NCBI GenBank assembly: GCA_947095585.1
Contig: OX352761.1
Location: 134,446,277-134,510,276 of the forward strand
Direction: 5' to 3'
DNA: 64,000 bases
Source: Nephrocerus scutellatus
Taxonomy: Eukaryota; Arthropoda; Insecta; Diptera; Pipunculidae
The notes below the pieces were generated by a model. The model was given only the letters and a program-made list of their open reading frames with translations. It was not told the origin of the DNA and searched no databases. Shown in pieces: positions 46,946 to 60,500 of this stretch. The translations under genes were made by a program, and so were the position numbers. Position 1 is the stretch's first letter. Each line of letters starts with the position of its first letter.

Positions 46946-47803
46946 CTTAAGCTTTGGTTTCCTAGGAAAGCGGTGCCGTTATCTAGCGTCCGTAATGTAG
47001 CGGTGATGACGTCACTAAAACGGTTTCTATACAAATCAGAAGGCGTTTGTTTCCTAGACAGCGTTGAGTGTGAACGTGTAACTTCAAATAGCGGTGCCGC
47101 TACTGTCTTGACGGCCTTCATAGCGGTGGCAAATAATAGTTCAACGTTTTTTTTTCGTGCAGCGGTGAAGATTTTTAAATAAAACTATTTGCAAACTCGA
47201 ACTAGACCATCGAGGATGAAGCGAATGAGCTTTATATAATCACCAAAGCAATAGCTATACAAAAGCCCAGTTAAAACAATACTGGTGTCAAGTTAAAGTA
47301 TTGCCTGAACTTTTCCTCGTTGCAGTTTCCTAGGAGACACACTAAAATTTTTAATGCACCCTCTGTAGCATGATTTTGGAACGTCTTATTCTCCTCCAAA
47401 CGAAAGTTTTCTTCTTCTGATGACTCTATCTTCCAAATATACTAATAATGTTATGTCTAGCTCTGCCACCAATACGCTTTTGTCTGTTCTCCAGTGCAGT
47501 GCAGTGCACTAGGAGACGCACTTAAATTTTAAATGCACCCTCCGTTGCATGATTTTGAAGCATGTTATTCTCCTTCAAACGAAAGTTTGTTTCTTCTGGT
47601 GACTTAATTTCTTCCAAATATACGAATAATGTTATATGTAGCTCGTCCATTCTCCACCACCACCAATACGCTCTTATCTGCTTTTCGTCATCTAAGTTGA
47701 CATCTGTGACCACCGCAAAGATGACCGTTTTATACGGTCGCGGCATCACGACATATTACGGCCACTAAATGACGGCACCCCTTAGGAAACCACAGCTTTA
47801 GTG
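46946..47803. mobile_element. TIR element D, about 860 bp with about 80-bp inverted repeats
   Basis: The left end CTTAAGCTTTGGTTTCCTAG..GCGGTGCCGTTATCTAGCG.CCGTAAT pairs with the complement of the right end ATTACGGCCACTAAATGACG..CCTTAGGAAACCACAGC. Inside, a 179-bp unit beginning TAGGAGACRCAC at 47331 repeats at 47510. No transposase frame is seen, so it is a non-autonomous element or fold-back. Confidence 0.75.
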
Positions 47804-47844
47804 TACAACACTTTGGGTTTTTTGACACCGTACAACATTTTCTC

Positions 47845-48000
47845 GGTATATTCTGGGTAACTTTGGTACACATTTGTGCAAAGTTTGAATAAAATCGGGT
47901 TTTATGAAGTGTGTTTTAAATTATCACAAAATTATACCAGCCTACAGTGTCTGTCTTTCACATGACGACGCAAAGTTAGTACAGAGAATTTAAAAAGCGA
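47845..48000. repeat. Dispersed repeat family H, partial copy 2
   Basis: Contains TACACATTTGTGCAAAGTTTGAATAAAATCGGG, the AGTGTG.TTTAAA..TATCACAA segment and the ACAGAGAATTTAAAAA tail of the family. Confidence 0.55.
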
Positions 48001-48249
48001 GCCTATGTAAATAAATCTACCGTCAGAGTGTATGAAATTGCTGGTTTAAAAAGGAGCAACAAAGAAATAAAACATCAATCGATTGAACGTGTAATGATGC
48101 TTTAAACTTTTAGTGTTCGTGTCAATATGTTGCTTTTCGTACCCGGAACAATGATAAAAAAAAAATAACAAAACTGAACAATTAATGAAGAACGGATGAA
48201 CAACGAACGCATTCAAAGCTGCCTTAAGATTTCACTGTTCGTTCAAACA

Positions 48250-49270
48250 ATTTATCTGTAAACTATAGAAGGAAGTCCGATGGCTACCCTCTATCACTCT
48301 TTTATGAAAACACATCATCAACCGATCCACATACCATTGCCAACTTTCTTGCTACCTTCTTCAAAAAATCTTTCGCTGTCAACCCCGTCGTACCGGACCC
48401 ACCTTGACTTCTCCAATGGCCCCCCTTAAACTGTTGACCCACTGTTATCGAAAATAAATTACAAAAACTTACGAATTCTCACAGATGGCCTTCCCGCCAT
48501 ATGTCTTAAAAAGTTTTCCTCCTCCTTTCTCACCTCTTTCGCAAATCCCTTTCACGAGGAGAAATTCCTCAAATTTGGAAGACCCCTCTTTACCCCGATA
48601 CACAAAAAAGGATCAAAGAATGATGTAACTAATTATCGTCCCATCGCTAAACTTTCTCATGTACCCAAACTATTTGAAACTTTGAAAGTATTTTATACGA
48701 AGTCTCTTATCTCCCTTGTTAAAATAGATTTCTTCTTATCTAGAAAACAGTCTTTATAGCGTCCGCTTCAGGTCCGTATACATTCTGTCCTTCGGTATAT
48801 TGTGCGAATCGGAGCTAAATTCTCATATTGATGAAATAATTCTTAAAGCCACGGCTTTGTTAAACGGTGGTCCAAGGAATTCTTCAACCCTTATGTGACC
48901 AGATCCATCTACATCAGTTTTGTCCGCCCCCTCCTTGAATCCGCTAGTCAAGCGTGGTCCTCCTTTTATCGAGTTCAGTCCAGAATCGAGAGCATCCAAC
49001 GTCGTTTTCTCCGATTTACTCTTTGAGGTCTATTTTTCTATCCTGCCTTCCTACCATGACCGTCTCAACCACATAAACTTGAAAACACTCGAGGAACGCA
49101 GGGACAGTGCTTTATTTGTTCTTTAAGACTAACCCTCGTAATCTACAATGTCCGACTCTCTTCTATCTACCAACACACCGCACCATGTACGGCTCTCACG
49201 AACATATCTCCCTTTAAGTTAATGCTGTTAGTTTTAAGTTAATGCTATTAGCTTGTAATAAGCCGAATAA
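48250..49270 (+). mobile_element. Decayed CR1/Jockey-like LINE fragment
   Basis: Pieces of a reverse transcriptase are visible in different frames: IPQIWKTPL, PIHKKGSKNDVTNYRPIAKL and SHVPKLFE (the RT N-terminal block), then a C-terminal FVRPLLESASQAWSSFY and ESIQRRFLRFTL segment. The palm motif is missing, so the copy is deleted and frameshifted. It ends near an AATAAA-like tail at about 49265. Confidence 0.7.
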
Positions 49271-50240
49271 ATGGGGGCTATTTGCCACCAATTCACCAAA
49301 GCTAAAATTAAATCGGGATAACCACTAAACGTGCGCAATTGTGCATTGACTTCTGCAGAATGCCATGAGCAATTTGCAATTTTTTAACTTTAGTTGCATA
49401 TTTGATTAACAAAAAAAACTTAAACCGAACAGATCGACTGGTAAAAAGCATAAAGGCTAGCAGTAAACATACATATAACAAGTTTCTATATTTTAAAACT
49501 ATGAAAGTTTATGAACTGACTTTGGAAAAGGCTAGGAAGTTTATATGATGATTGCTTTCAAAGATTGTTTTTTGTATGAACCCCGTCGATATAATAAAAC
49601 ATTTTCACTTCAGGAACATGCCCGGTTTTTAAAATTTCACTCCCTCCAACGTCTAGCGTTATATTATAATTGAAATCTTTATATATCAACTAAATATACA
49701 TATTACTTTTTAATAAACGCATAAAATTTTCTTCTTTGAAATAAGAAAGGTTGCCAGCAAGAACTCATCTAAATTCCGTTTAGATCCGTTTAAGCAATTC
49801 CTGATGACTCTTTTGCTATCATCTGATTGTTCAAAATATGAAACAAAGTTTGCAAACGGTCGTATTAGTTATTCAAAAATAATGGAGCACTTTCAATGGA
49901 AAAACTTTATACTTAAGACTTACAAGGTTGAATAGATTTTGGTTTTGGCAAAAAAATATATTTTGCTCGTTATGTTGGAAATCCCTACAGTCCGGTAAAG
50001 CCTGAAACAGAAACAGGATGCAGTATTCTGACAGATCGCTTAGAAAGAATATAAATTATTTGGCAAATACAAAATCAGTGAGCTAATTTAAATAGATATC
50101 AATCAAGGAACAAATAAAGGAATTAGTTAGGGAATATACACCTTTTTCGATAAAGGGAATAAACTTTAAAAAAATAAAGAAAAAAAACAATATATCGTGT
50201 GAAATAGCTACACAATTGAATAATAATAATAAATAATAAA
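49270..50240. other. No gene seen
   Basis: AT-rich sequence without recognisable coding or repeat structure. Confidence 0.5.
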
Positions 50241-50248
50241 TTAATATT

Positions 50249-50472
50249 CGGCGCGACAGACCCACGACGGTCCAAGGCCTAGCTTCTCGCAATCATTTGT
50301 GTTGAGCATGAATTCAGAAGTTTTCCATGACAAGTTATTACTCTCGGACGTTTGTCAGACTTTCGCGAGAGGTGAGACACCGTGAAAAATACTCTTTGGT
50401 GTTACTGGGATTGGAACCACGAACCTCCTGCTCAGAAGACTTGCTCTTATCCACTGGGCCACGGCGCCCACA
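50249..50472 (-). mobile_element. tRNA-derived SINE, copy B (internally deleted)
   Basis: Same ends as copy A, with a clear minus-strand 3' tail GTCGCGCCGAATATTAATTT leading into (TTA)n repeats. About 60 bp of the central body is missing, joining ...TTGTGTTGAGCATG to AATTCAGAAG. The B-box is mutated (GGGATTGGAACC on the plus strand). Confidence 0.85.
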
Positions 50473-50479
50473 CTAAAAT

Positions 50480-51540
50480 GAATATTCGAGGTAATAATAA
50501 GAATACTGCACTGCATAGTATTATGTTTGCCATTAAAATACTACAACGGCGCTGCACTGCACTGCACCGCACTTTGATCTGTTTCAGCCTTAAGTTTTTC
50601 CATTGTGAAAGTAAATTTGTTAAGGAAACAATGAATTGAAATGAAGTCAAAGTTATATCAAATTGAAATATACAGCGTATTTGCACGCGCACAAAAAAAA
50701 TTTCCTTCTCTGGTCAGAAAGCTCCGTCGCGTCGACGGCAACAGATCTCCTTCGTTCAATGTTTTTGTACAACACACTTAAAGTTATGTTTATAATGTGG
50801 TGGTTCTGGGATATTTCACTTTGTGGTTGTTTATTAATATTCAAAAGAAAATTACAAAACTTCTACTTTGGTAGCCAAGCAATAATTTTGAAGTTTTGAC
50901 AATAGGAATTTTTAGTATGTGGATTGATAGAGTTCTTCTCGTTTATAATCGTTAAACGTTAAGCAGGGAAACAATTTTCAATCCGGATAATTTAAAATTT
51001 AATTTAATTCAAGAAAAACTAAACAAAAGAAACAACTGGGATCAAAAATAAACAAATCTGAGATGAATAATCAAAATGGATATATCGTTTAACGGAACTG
51101 GCTTCACAGTTTATATCGAATTCATTGATGAGTAACTTTGTTTCATATTTATAAAAGAAAGAACAAATGAGAAATTACACAGAGGGATATAGGTATACGT
51201 TATTTCCCTCATCAAGTTGTACATTTGTATGGTTAAGTTTCTTGTTTTCTTTCTTTAGTGCATTTTCCTAGGTTGCGTGTTGCGGTTGCTGTGTTTGCTC
51301 TCGAACACCATCAACACGCGCCGACAGTGAATAAACAACTTCATTGGATTTGGCATAAAGTACGCTGAATACCTCTGGCAAAACTCTTCCCAGGATTCAA
51401 ATATTATTATGTATGTACATATATCTCATAAGCTGACGTTTTACTGTCTTCAAAGTCTTAGATTCTGTTTGTTTCAAACCTACTTAAGTGCTAAAAATTA
51501 TTTCATTCTATTTTTTAACAGCTACATAACCTAGGAAGTT
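50480..51540. other. Probable 3' UTR and downstream region of FBXO11
   Basis: No independent gene. The sequence immediately below 51544 is the FBXO11 3' untranslated region on the minus strand; an AATAAA-like hexamer directly follows the stop. Confidence 0.4.
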
Positions 51541-51543
51541 TAT

Positions 51544-54500
51544 TTAATTAACCATCAGCGTATGTGATTCCATTGGAGCGGCGGAGTCATACAGGGTGTC
51601 AGTGTCTTGAGTTGGTTCACCTTGCAATTGGCACTGATTTGCCAGGGTGCCCGCACCACAGTCGCAGAAAAACCTAAAAAATAGTGTTAGACAAATGTTT
51701 TTGTTATGGTACTTCATAGCTCTTATTGCATAGTACAAATAATTTACCTGTCATGCCTTATGAACTCCACATCGTGTCCAGCATGGCAGTTTTTAATACA
51801 ATTAACGCAAATTGCATTTCGATCGGTTGTATTGCACGTCTGGCATCTGTAAAAATCGTGCATAGGAAACGATGTATAGCTGCTAATTTTGTACAAGCAC
51901 TGTCCGCCGGAGACAGCCTTTTCAACTTCGTCCTCATTGTTGAAGATGTTATTGCCCCTAGTAATCGGTTGCACCCCACTTGCAAGACACAGACCGCCAA
52001 ATTTATTCTTAAATATTTGATTGTGCTCCAATGTGGCCGTTGCATTGTTTGTTATCTCGACACCTGCTGCTTGCCCATCGTAAATTCGATTTCTTCTTAA
52101 TACTGGATGACTTTGCGTTGAGATCAATACACCAGCTTGGGTATTTCGAAAAATATCATTTTCCTCTAGAACACCTTTTCCACCGTTAAATATACAAATG
52201 CCACCATCGCGACCATCGTAGATTTTATTTCGCTTAAGTGTCGGATTGGAGTCGGTCTTTATCCAAACGCCGGCCATTGCATTATCGAATATTTCGTTCT
52301 GTTCGAGAAGACCGAGGCCACCATTGTAGACAAGAACACCGCCATTTTGACCGCCCCAAATTTTGTTCCCTCTAATAACGGGATTGCTGCCAGTACGAAT
52401 TTGTACACCAGAGTACAAATGGTTGAAGATGTCGTTATCCTCTAGTTTTCCATGTCCATTGTCGTAGAAATAAACACCAACCTGTTTGGATGTTGAGTGC
52501 AATTTTTTTATTAATTGAATTAAAATTAAATTTTGGTTTTTTGTAATTGAACTGCTTAAAGAGTTTTAGCTACAACAAATAAAATTTATAACCACATTTA
52601 AAGAACCATTGTAGGGTATGTTCACCTGAATCAAATGAGCCTAAATAAATGGCTTCTTTTAAAGAGTTGACATAACTTAATACCTAATATCGTGAATATT
52701 GGGTAACAAAGCTCTTACAATGGAAATAATAATTTAATATTCGGCGCGACAGACCATTGCGGTCCAAGGTCTAACTTCTCGCGACCATTTGTGCTGCGCA
52801 TGTTAATTTTTGGACACAAATGGAAGAGACCTACAATTTAAGGCCGGATCCGAACGGCGAATTGAGAAGCTTTCCGTGACAAGGTATTACTCTCGGAACG
52901 TTTGTCACCCATTCTCGAGAGTTGGGAACACCGTGAAAAATACTTTTGGTGTTGCTGGGATTTGAACCACGAACCTCCTGCTCAGCAGCCATGAGCACTT
53001 CCACTGAGCCACGGCGCCCACTTACAATGGAAATACTACCGTAAGAATTACAAGATTGTATTGATGAGGGTTGTTAGAAAAAGAATTTTTATCGTAATAT
53101 TGGTATATTAGGACAAAAGTTAACATACTTTTAAGTTTTTCTTAAGAAATAAAGAATGAAGTTAGCAACGTTTCGAAACAAATGTGAAGTAAGGGTCTAT
53201 CTCCAGTGTTGACATCATTTATTGGGGATTTAAGAAAAAGCTTACTTTACTTTACACCAAATGACGCAGCGGCAGCGAACTGCGCTGCACACAAGGAACA
53301 GAGCTCAGACTTTGCCGTGATCTGATGCTATATAGCGATATTTAAAAATTGTATATGGGGGTCCCTAAGGGCCGATCACTCCAAATTTTTACAAAAAGTG
53401 TTTTCCATCGAAGACACACATGTGTACAAAATTTAAAGAAAATCGGATAAAATTTTGTAAAATATTTGTATGGGAGCCCCCCGAACCCGAGGTCCGAGGG
53501 GCCTCAAATTTTAATAGAAAGATTGTCACCGGAAATATACATGTGTGCAAAATTTCAATAAAATCGGGCTATGGGAAGTGGGTTAAAAATTTATCAGAAA
53601 ATCTGACCAGCCAGCTAGCCACCCAGCCACGTGCACGCGAAGTTAATATAGAGAATTTAAAAAAAGGGTTTTTTGCTTTAAGCTCCAAAGGCTATGAATA
53701 AAAAATGATTTTGTGTGGTTTTAGATAATTTTTATTTTATGTGTTTTGCAGTTATAACAGGTGCTCAAAGTGTCCTCCTTGGTTTAAATGCATGCTAGAG
53801 CAAAAAAAAGGTATAGCCCGGAAAGACATTCATTTTCATATATATAGATTATAGTGCGTACAAAGCAGCGCAGCACATAGCGCATAGTCATTATGATGCC
53901 GCTATATGGCGTGATTAAAGCAGCACACAGCACACAACCAGTATGATGCCCGACAGTTTTTTTGTCGACTTTAGTTATTTAGTTACAAGTTAGTCGCTAC
54001 GGGATAATATATAGCCTATGTTCATCCTGAAAGTCCATTCTAAATATTGGGGATAAATATTTTTGAAATCAATCCAGTAGTTTCGAAGATTACCTCTTAC
54101 ACACAAACCAACATCCAACCTTTTTATAATATTAGTATAGATAAATCATCTTTCTTTAAATTTGATAGCATCGAATTCTAGCGTTTTCCAATCTGGAATT
54201 TAATTTCAAAGTACAAAAGGGTAACATACACTACTGTTTTCTTTACAGAAGTCCCAACTTGGATAATGTTTCAACTCTTAACGAGTTTAATGCACTGCCT
54301 GATTCAATTTTAGAAATGTCACAAAATATCGTAAAACTGAAATCGTTATTGCGGGCGATTTCAATGAACACAATTCTGGGTGGCTTCGCCATTTTGGCCA
54401 GACAACAACCAAAGGAAGGTGTGTTGAGATATTCGCTAAGATTAATAAGCTTACTTAGCTTGTAAATGAGCCCGTACAAATGCCTGACATTACAAATCAT

Positions 54501-57500
54501 TCCGTAAACATCCTTGACTTGTTCCTAAACTCTCATCCAGATCAATACACCTCTTGGCTCATCAGACCGTTGTGTAGTATTAGAGAAAAAACTCCCCAAA
54601 AAACAGTATGGCAATACGAGAAAGCAAATTGTGACGGCCTTTACAACTTCTTTGGGAGAATTAACTGGTCGCTATTGTTTCGCGATATCAACGTGGATGC
54701 CGCCGCTGATGCAATCACAAGCATCATCCTCATTGGTATGAGAGAATTTATCCCTTCCAGGAATAAGTCTGTTAAACCAAAGAAAGATGGATGGTATGAC
54801 TATGGGGCAGATATTCTTTCATACTCGTGCAGTTGCTAGAGTCTAAAACGATCTCAACACTCACAAAACCGCTGGGCCAGATGGTATTTTCCCCATTAGT
54901 TCTAAAGAGGTGTTCTTCCAAGCTGGCTGCTGCTGCGTAAGCTTTTCGATCTATCCTATTCTTCTGGGCTCTTCCCGAGAAGTTGGAAAACAGCCTTTGT
55001 CCAGCCTATACCCAAAAAAGGCGAGCCGTCGTCTCCTTCTTCGTACCGACCCATAGCACTTACATCCATTCTTTCCAAGGAAACGCTGATCAATTTTCAG
55101 CTCATGAAATATCTTGAAACCAACGAAATCCTTATTGACCGGCAGTATGGGTTTCGTGGGCAACGTTCTACTGGTGATTTGATGGTATATCTCACCGAAC
55201 AGTGGAACCGGTCTTTGCATCAATTTGGTGAAAGCAAAGCTGTTGCACTTGATATTTCCAAAGCATTTGACACAGTTTGGCATCAAGCTCTTTTGTCCCT
55301 CCATGAAAAACTGCTTAATTGGATTAGAAGCTATCTTTTGGACCGCTCAATTCAAGTTGTCTTGGACGGTTTCAAGTCTGAAATACACCACATAAATGCT
55401 GGCGTTCCCCAGGGCTCTGTTTTGTCCCCGACACTCTTTCTCATTTTCATTAATGATCTCTTATCTGTGACTTCTACCCCAATTCACTCTTTCGCTGACG
55501 ACAGCGCTCTCAGCTTCTCATATAAGTTTGAGGAACGTCCCTCCATTTCTCATGTGGAACTCGAACAACTTCGTATGTTAAGCTCGTTAAATTCTGACCT
55601 AGACAGCATAATAAAATGGGGAGAAAACAATCGAGTAGAATTTAACGCTTCAAAACCCAATACTGTCTCCTGTCGTCTAAGCGAATCCAAAATCCCATGT
55701 CATTATCCATGAATGGCACATGCACCGAGAAAACTGAAAATCTCGCAATTTTCGGTATGTGCGTTAACGACAAGCTTCGTTGGAATGATCACATATTTAC
55801 CGTCGCCAAAAATGCTGCGAAATGTTAAGGTTTTCTAACATGGTGCAAGAAATATTTTACTCCCTCTGATCTGGCTACTATCTACAAGGCTTCTTTTATT
55901 CGCCCTAAACTTGAGTACAATTGTCATATTTGGTCTGGTGCGCCTAAAACCACCTTGCATCAACTAGATAGAATACAAAACCGTACGATAAAACTTATCG
56001 GTGACGAAAACATTGCGAAATCAATAGATTCGCTTGAACATCGCAGGAAAGTCTCTTGCTTGTCACTCTTTTATCGCTTCTTCCACCAGCGGTGCTCAAG
56101 AGAAATAGCCAGCATGCCACCTCTCCTTGAATTCAACCGCAATACTCGTGGCGCTCTAAATGCTCATCAGTTTACCCTTCAGCCCATCTTCGGACGTACA
56201 GATAAGTTTAGGGATTCGTTCTTCAGCCGTACAGCGTAGAACGCGTATGTGGAATGCTCTGCCAAGCTCAGTCTTTCCACATCACTATGATCCACAGGCT
56301 TCAAAACACAAGCTCATAGACATCTCCTCTTTTCTTCTCCTTTTCCTTTACGCCCACGCTGTGCCAAGCATATAGCCGAACATAATAAGGGTGCAAACGA
56401 AATAGATTTGAGGACAAAGTTATCCCTGAATCCGTAACACCTTCAGAGATAAGGCGAACCAACACCACTTTGTCTATTTGCAGAAAAGGTTCAGATGCAA
56501 AGACGGTACAGATCTCTCTTCCGATCACGAGATCCGATTACGAGTTTGTCATTAGTTAATAAACGTACAGACTGGAATTATTTTAATGAAGTATTAACTT
56601 TTATCTTTCACCAAACATGGGAAATCACACCTGTAAGTGAAAGAAAAACTCCTAGATTTACGTGCCCCAACGAGATAAAAAAATGATTGTTGAGAAAAGA
56701 AAACTTCGATGGAAATGACAAGAAACAAGGTATCCAGTCCACAAAATACAACTCAATAATATCTCAAAAGTATTAAGAACGAAATTACAAAAAATGAAAA
56801 ACCAATCCTTTGATCGGTACCTAAGGGTTAACAAATGATACATCTACGAATTTTTCGCTGTGGAAAGCCACAAAGTACCTAAAAAACCAATAAAACATAT
56901 TCCACCCATCAGAAGAAGCAATAATAGAGGGACCAAAAGTAATACAGAGAAGGCAGCTATCTTTGCTGAGTATTTCCAAAGCCACAAAGTACCTAAAAAA
57001 ACCAATAAAACATATTCCACCCATCAGAAGAAGCAATAATAGAGGGACCAAAAGTAATACAGAGAAGGCAGCTATCTTTGCTGAGTATTTCCAAAACATA
57101 TTTCAACCTAATGAAAATCATCATGAGGAAACCTGGGAAGAAGTTAATGAAGATAACGTCACTATTCCGATTGTTACACTAAGTGAGGTAAAAAAAGAAA
57201 TACATAAAAATCGTAAAACTCAAAAAGGCACCCGGTTAAGACCTTAATTCGGCTGAAGTTTTAAATCAACTGCCATTAAAGCGTTGGATAAATTAATAAG
57301 ATTATTTAACTCTTGCATTCGTCTTAAACATGTTCCCTGCTTCTGGCAGAAGTAATTATGATTCAAAAACCAGGTAAAAATCCTAATGAGGTGTCATCGT
57401 ACGGACCAATATCTTTGCTTCCTGATTTATCAAAACTATTACAAAAATTACTTCTTAAAAGATTAAAGCCCATTATTGAACATTAAGAAGACGCCAACTC

Positions 57501-60500
57501 ACAACTAAAATAAATCAAGGCAGGTGTTCCACAGGGAAGTATTCTGTGTCCGCTTATATATTATATCCCCTTTACGTATGAGTTACCACTCCCATATCTT
57601 TGGACGTTAGCAACTTTCGCTGACAACACAGCGATACTTGCACATGTGAAAACTGAAGAAGAATCTACACTAAATTAGCAAGATGCAATAGATATCATAG
57701 TCAATTTGACAGAAAAATGGAGAATATAATTAAATAACTCTCAATCAATACATGTTAATTTTACCAATGAAAAAATTAAACACTTTCCTATCACAATTTC
57801 CGGCTTACAAATCCCGTAATCAAATTCTGCGAAATACTTTACTTAGGCATGACCTTAGATGCGAAACTTCGATGGAATGAAGAAGTCAAGAAAAAGAGTT
57901 GAACTAAACATTAGACTCAAAGATATGGATTGGCTTATAGGTACGAAATCGACACTATCGATCCAAAACAAGATTCTTATCTATAATCAAATACTGGAAC
58001 CAGTATGGACATATGGAATCCAACTATGGGGTTGTGCTTAGCATACCACAAGTAGCATAATTCAAAAATTCCAAAACGAAGTATTAAGATGTATTGTGGA
58101 CGCACCCTGGTATGTGAGAAACAACGACCTCCATCGAAAAACGGGGGGATAGAAATCGTATTCAACACAATCGCAAAGTATGCAGTGGCTCATGAGAAAA
58201 GACTGATGCAGCACACCAACGAACTTTACTGCCGATCATCTCTCGTGGATATGGCGGAACAGTTCAATATCTGTGCCTGTGTGTTGGGTGCCGGGGCCCA
58301 GCGACATTCCGGGTAACTGTATGGCTGACAAACTCGCCAAGCAGGGAACTACACTACCTGAATATGGTTCCCTAGGCATACCAATCGCTACATGCAAATT
58401 CTTGTTAAAGCGGGATGGTAATGTAAAAACTGTAGGCGGTCAAACGGTACAGCTTGCATAGCGACAAAGCAGATCTGGCCCAAGCTGGATCCGAAACGCT
58501 CCAAGTGTTCTATCTCTCAAAAAAGATCGCACATCTGTGCTATTGTGTCATCACTGGACACTGTCTCATAGGCAGGCCTGCAGCAAGACTTGGAGTCTTC
58601 TCGAAGCTTCTGCAGAAGCTGCATGGATAAGGAGAAGGAGACCATCGTCCATCTTCTCTGTACTTGTCCAGCCCTCTGCCAAAAGCGTAAACTCCATATG
58701 GGAGCTCATCAACATTGACATTGGTAGTCTCCTACACTTCATACGAAGCTCTAATCGGATCATCGAGTAGGTGGAAGGAATTTTTCCTGATCCGTTTGGT
58801 ATCCCATTGGACCATTACTGGTCTAAGTGTGTTGGTTTCACTGACAGCCACCTTAACCTAACCTAACACCAACGAAGAGGCATCCAGACTGGAACAACTT
58901 TAAGACTTAAGTGCACTAAGCCCCATAAATTACTGTTCGTTACCAATAATTAGGATGCATGTTTAACTAAACATAATCTTTCAATTTTATGTTCATATCT
59001 ATTAATGTACAATATAATAATAAGTCAAATGTAAACTGCCCGTTAGTTTTCTTAAACTAGTTGTAGTGAAATGAAATATAGTTCAATTATTTATTTGTCA
59101 AAAAAAAAATTAAGGTGTGTTTTTTTTCAACTGCACTTAACAGATTTCTCGATAAACTGTGAAATAAAAATTTGTATGGTAGACCCCCGACCCCGCAAAT
59201 CGATCAATTTATTAGAAAGTGTTGTCATGGGAAATACACATGCGTGCAAAGTTTGAAAAAAATCGGGCTTTAGGGAGTGGGTTAAAAATTAATCACAAGA
59301 TCTGACCAGCCAGCCAGCCAGCAACGGGCACGCGAAGTTAATATAGAGAACTTAAAAAAAGTATAACTTAATAACCCGCCAGGCTTTTTAATCAATGGTG
59401 TGCCACCAAATTAGTCTGACAAGAACGAGTAAACTTTCGCTTAAAATCGAAATCTGTGATATCTGAATATATACCAACTTGCCTTGCAATTAGCAAAAAA
59501 TAAACATATACAAGATCATTACGATAATGACAATATTCGACTTGAATTATTGATTTATTGTAATATTTTACCTGTTTTCCAGAATGAATTCGATTTCTTC
59601 GAAGAACTGGTGTACTTCCGGTTGTTATCCAAACACCAGCTAATGTATTCGAATAGACTTCATTCTCTTCGATTAGTCCTTGGCCTTTCTCATGAACATA
59701 TATGCCACCATGTTGGCCATGATGAATTTTATTATGACGGACAATTGGATCACTATTTGTGCGAATCTGAATACCGGCCAAAGCATTTCCATATATATTA
59801 TTATGTTCTATTAAGCCACGTCCTTCGCCAAATATGTATACTCCGCCTTGGTGTCCATTGTAGATTTCATTCTTTCTTATTGTTGGATTACTATTTGAAG
59901 TTATCCATACTCCTGTAACAGATACATAGAATTTACAATTAAAATATACATAAAATATATAAATCAAATAAACATGCCAGCAAAATTATTGGAATGAATG
60001 CGGTTTTCGATAAACTGTCCCAAACCGTTTTCGTGCACATATATGCCACCAGTTTGGCCATGATGAATTTCACACTTAACGACCGTTGGATTAGCTCCAG
60101 CCTTTACTTCAAAACCAGCTATTCGATTATTATGAATATCATTTTTTTCAAAGTAACCCTTAAAAATATTTAAAAAAATTATTATTTCGATTGTATTTTT
60201 ATTTTTAAAACGACATACCATGCCATTTTCAAATGTGAATATTCCAACATCCCTTCCATGGTGAATGTGATTCTCTCTCATAATTGGGCTTGCAAAGTTT
60301 TTCACCCAAATACCGGCCAGAGCATTCCGACTAATCTCATTGTGCTCATACGTTCCTTGTGCATAGTCTGTGACATAAAGACCAACATTTTCACAATCGC
60401 TAATATCACAGTTTCGAATCACGGGATTTGCATTAACCCCACCGACACAAACAGCTGCCCCCACTACCGACGAGCTTCTTATTATGCAGTTGTCAACGGT

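Noticed and set aside
58273..58461. 62-codon ORF considered as a host RNase H gene
   Set aside because: Bounded by an 11-bp target duplication and a TAACC tail; it is part of a LINE.
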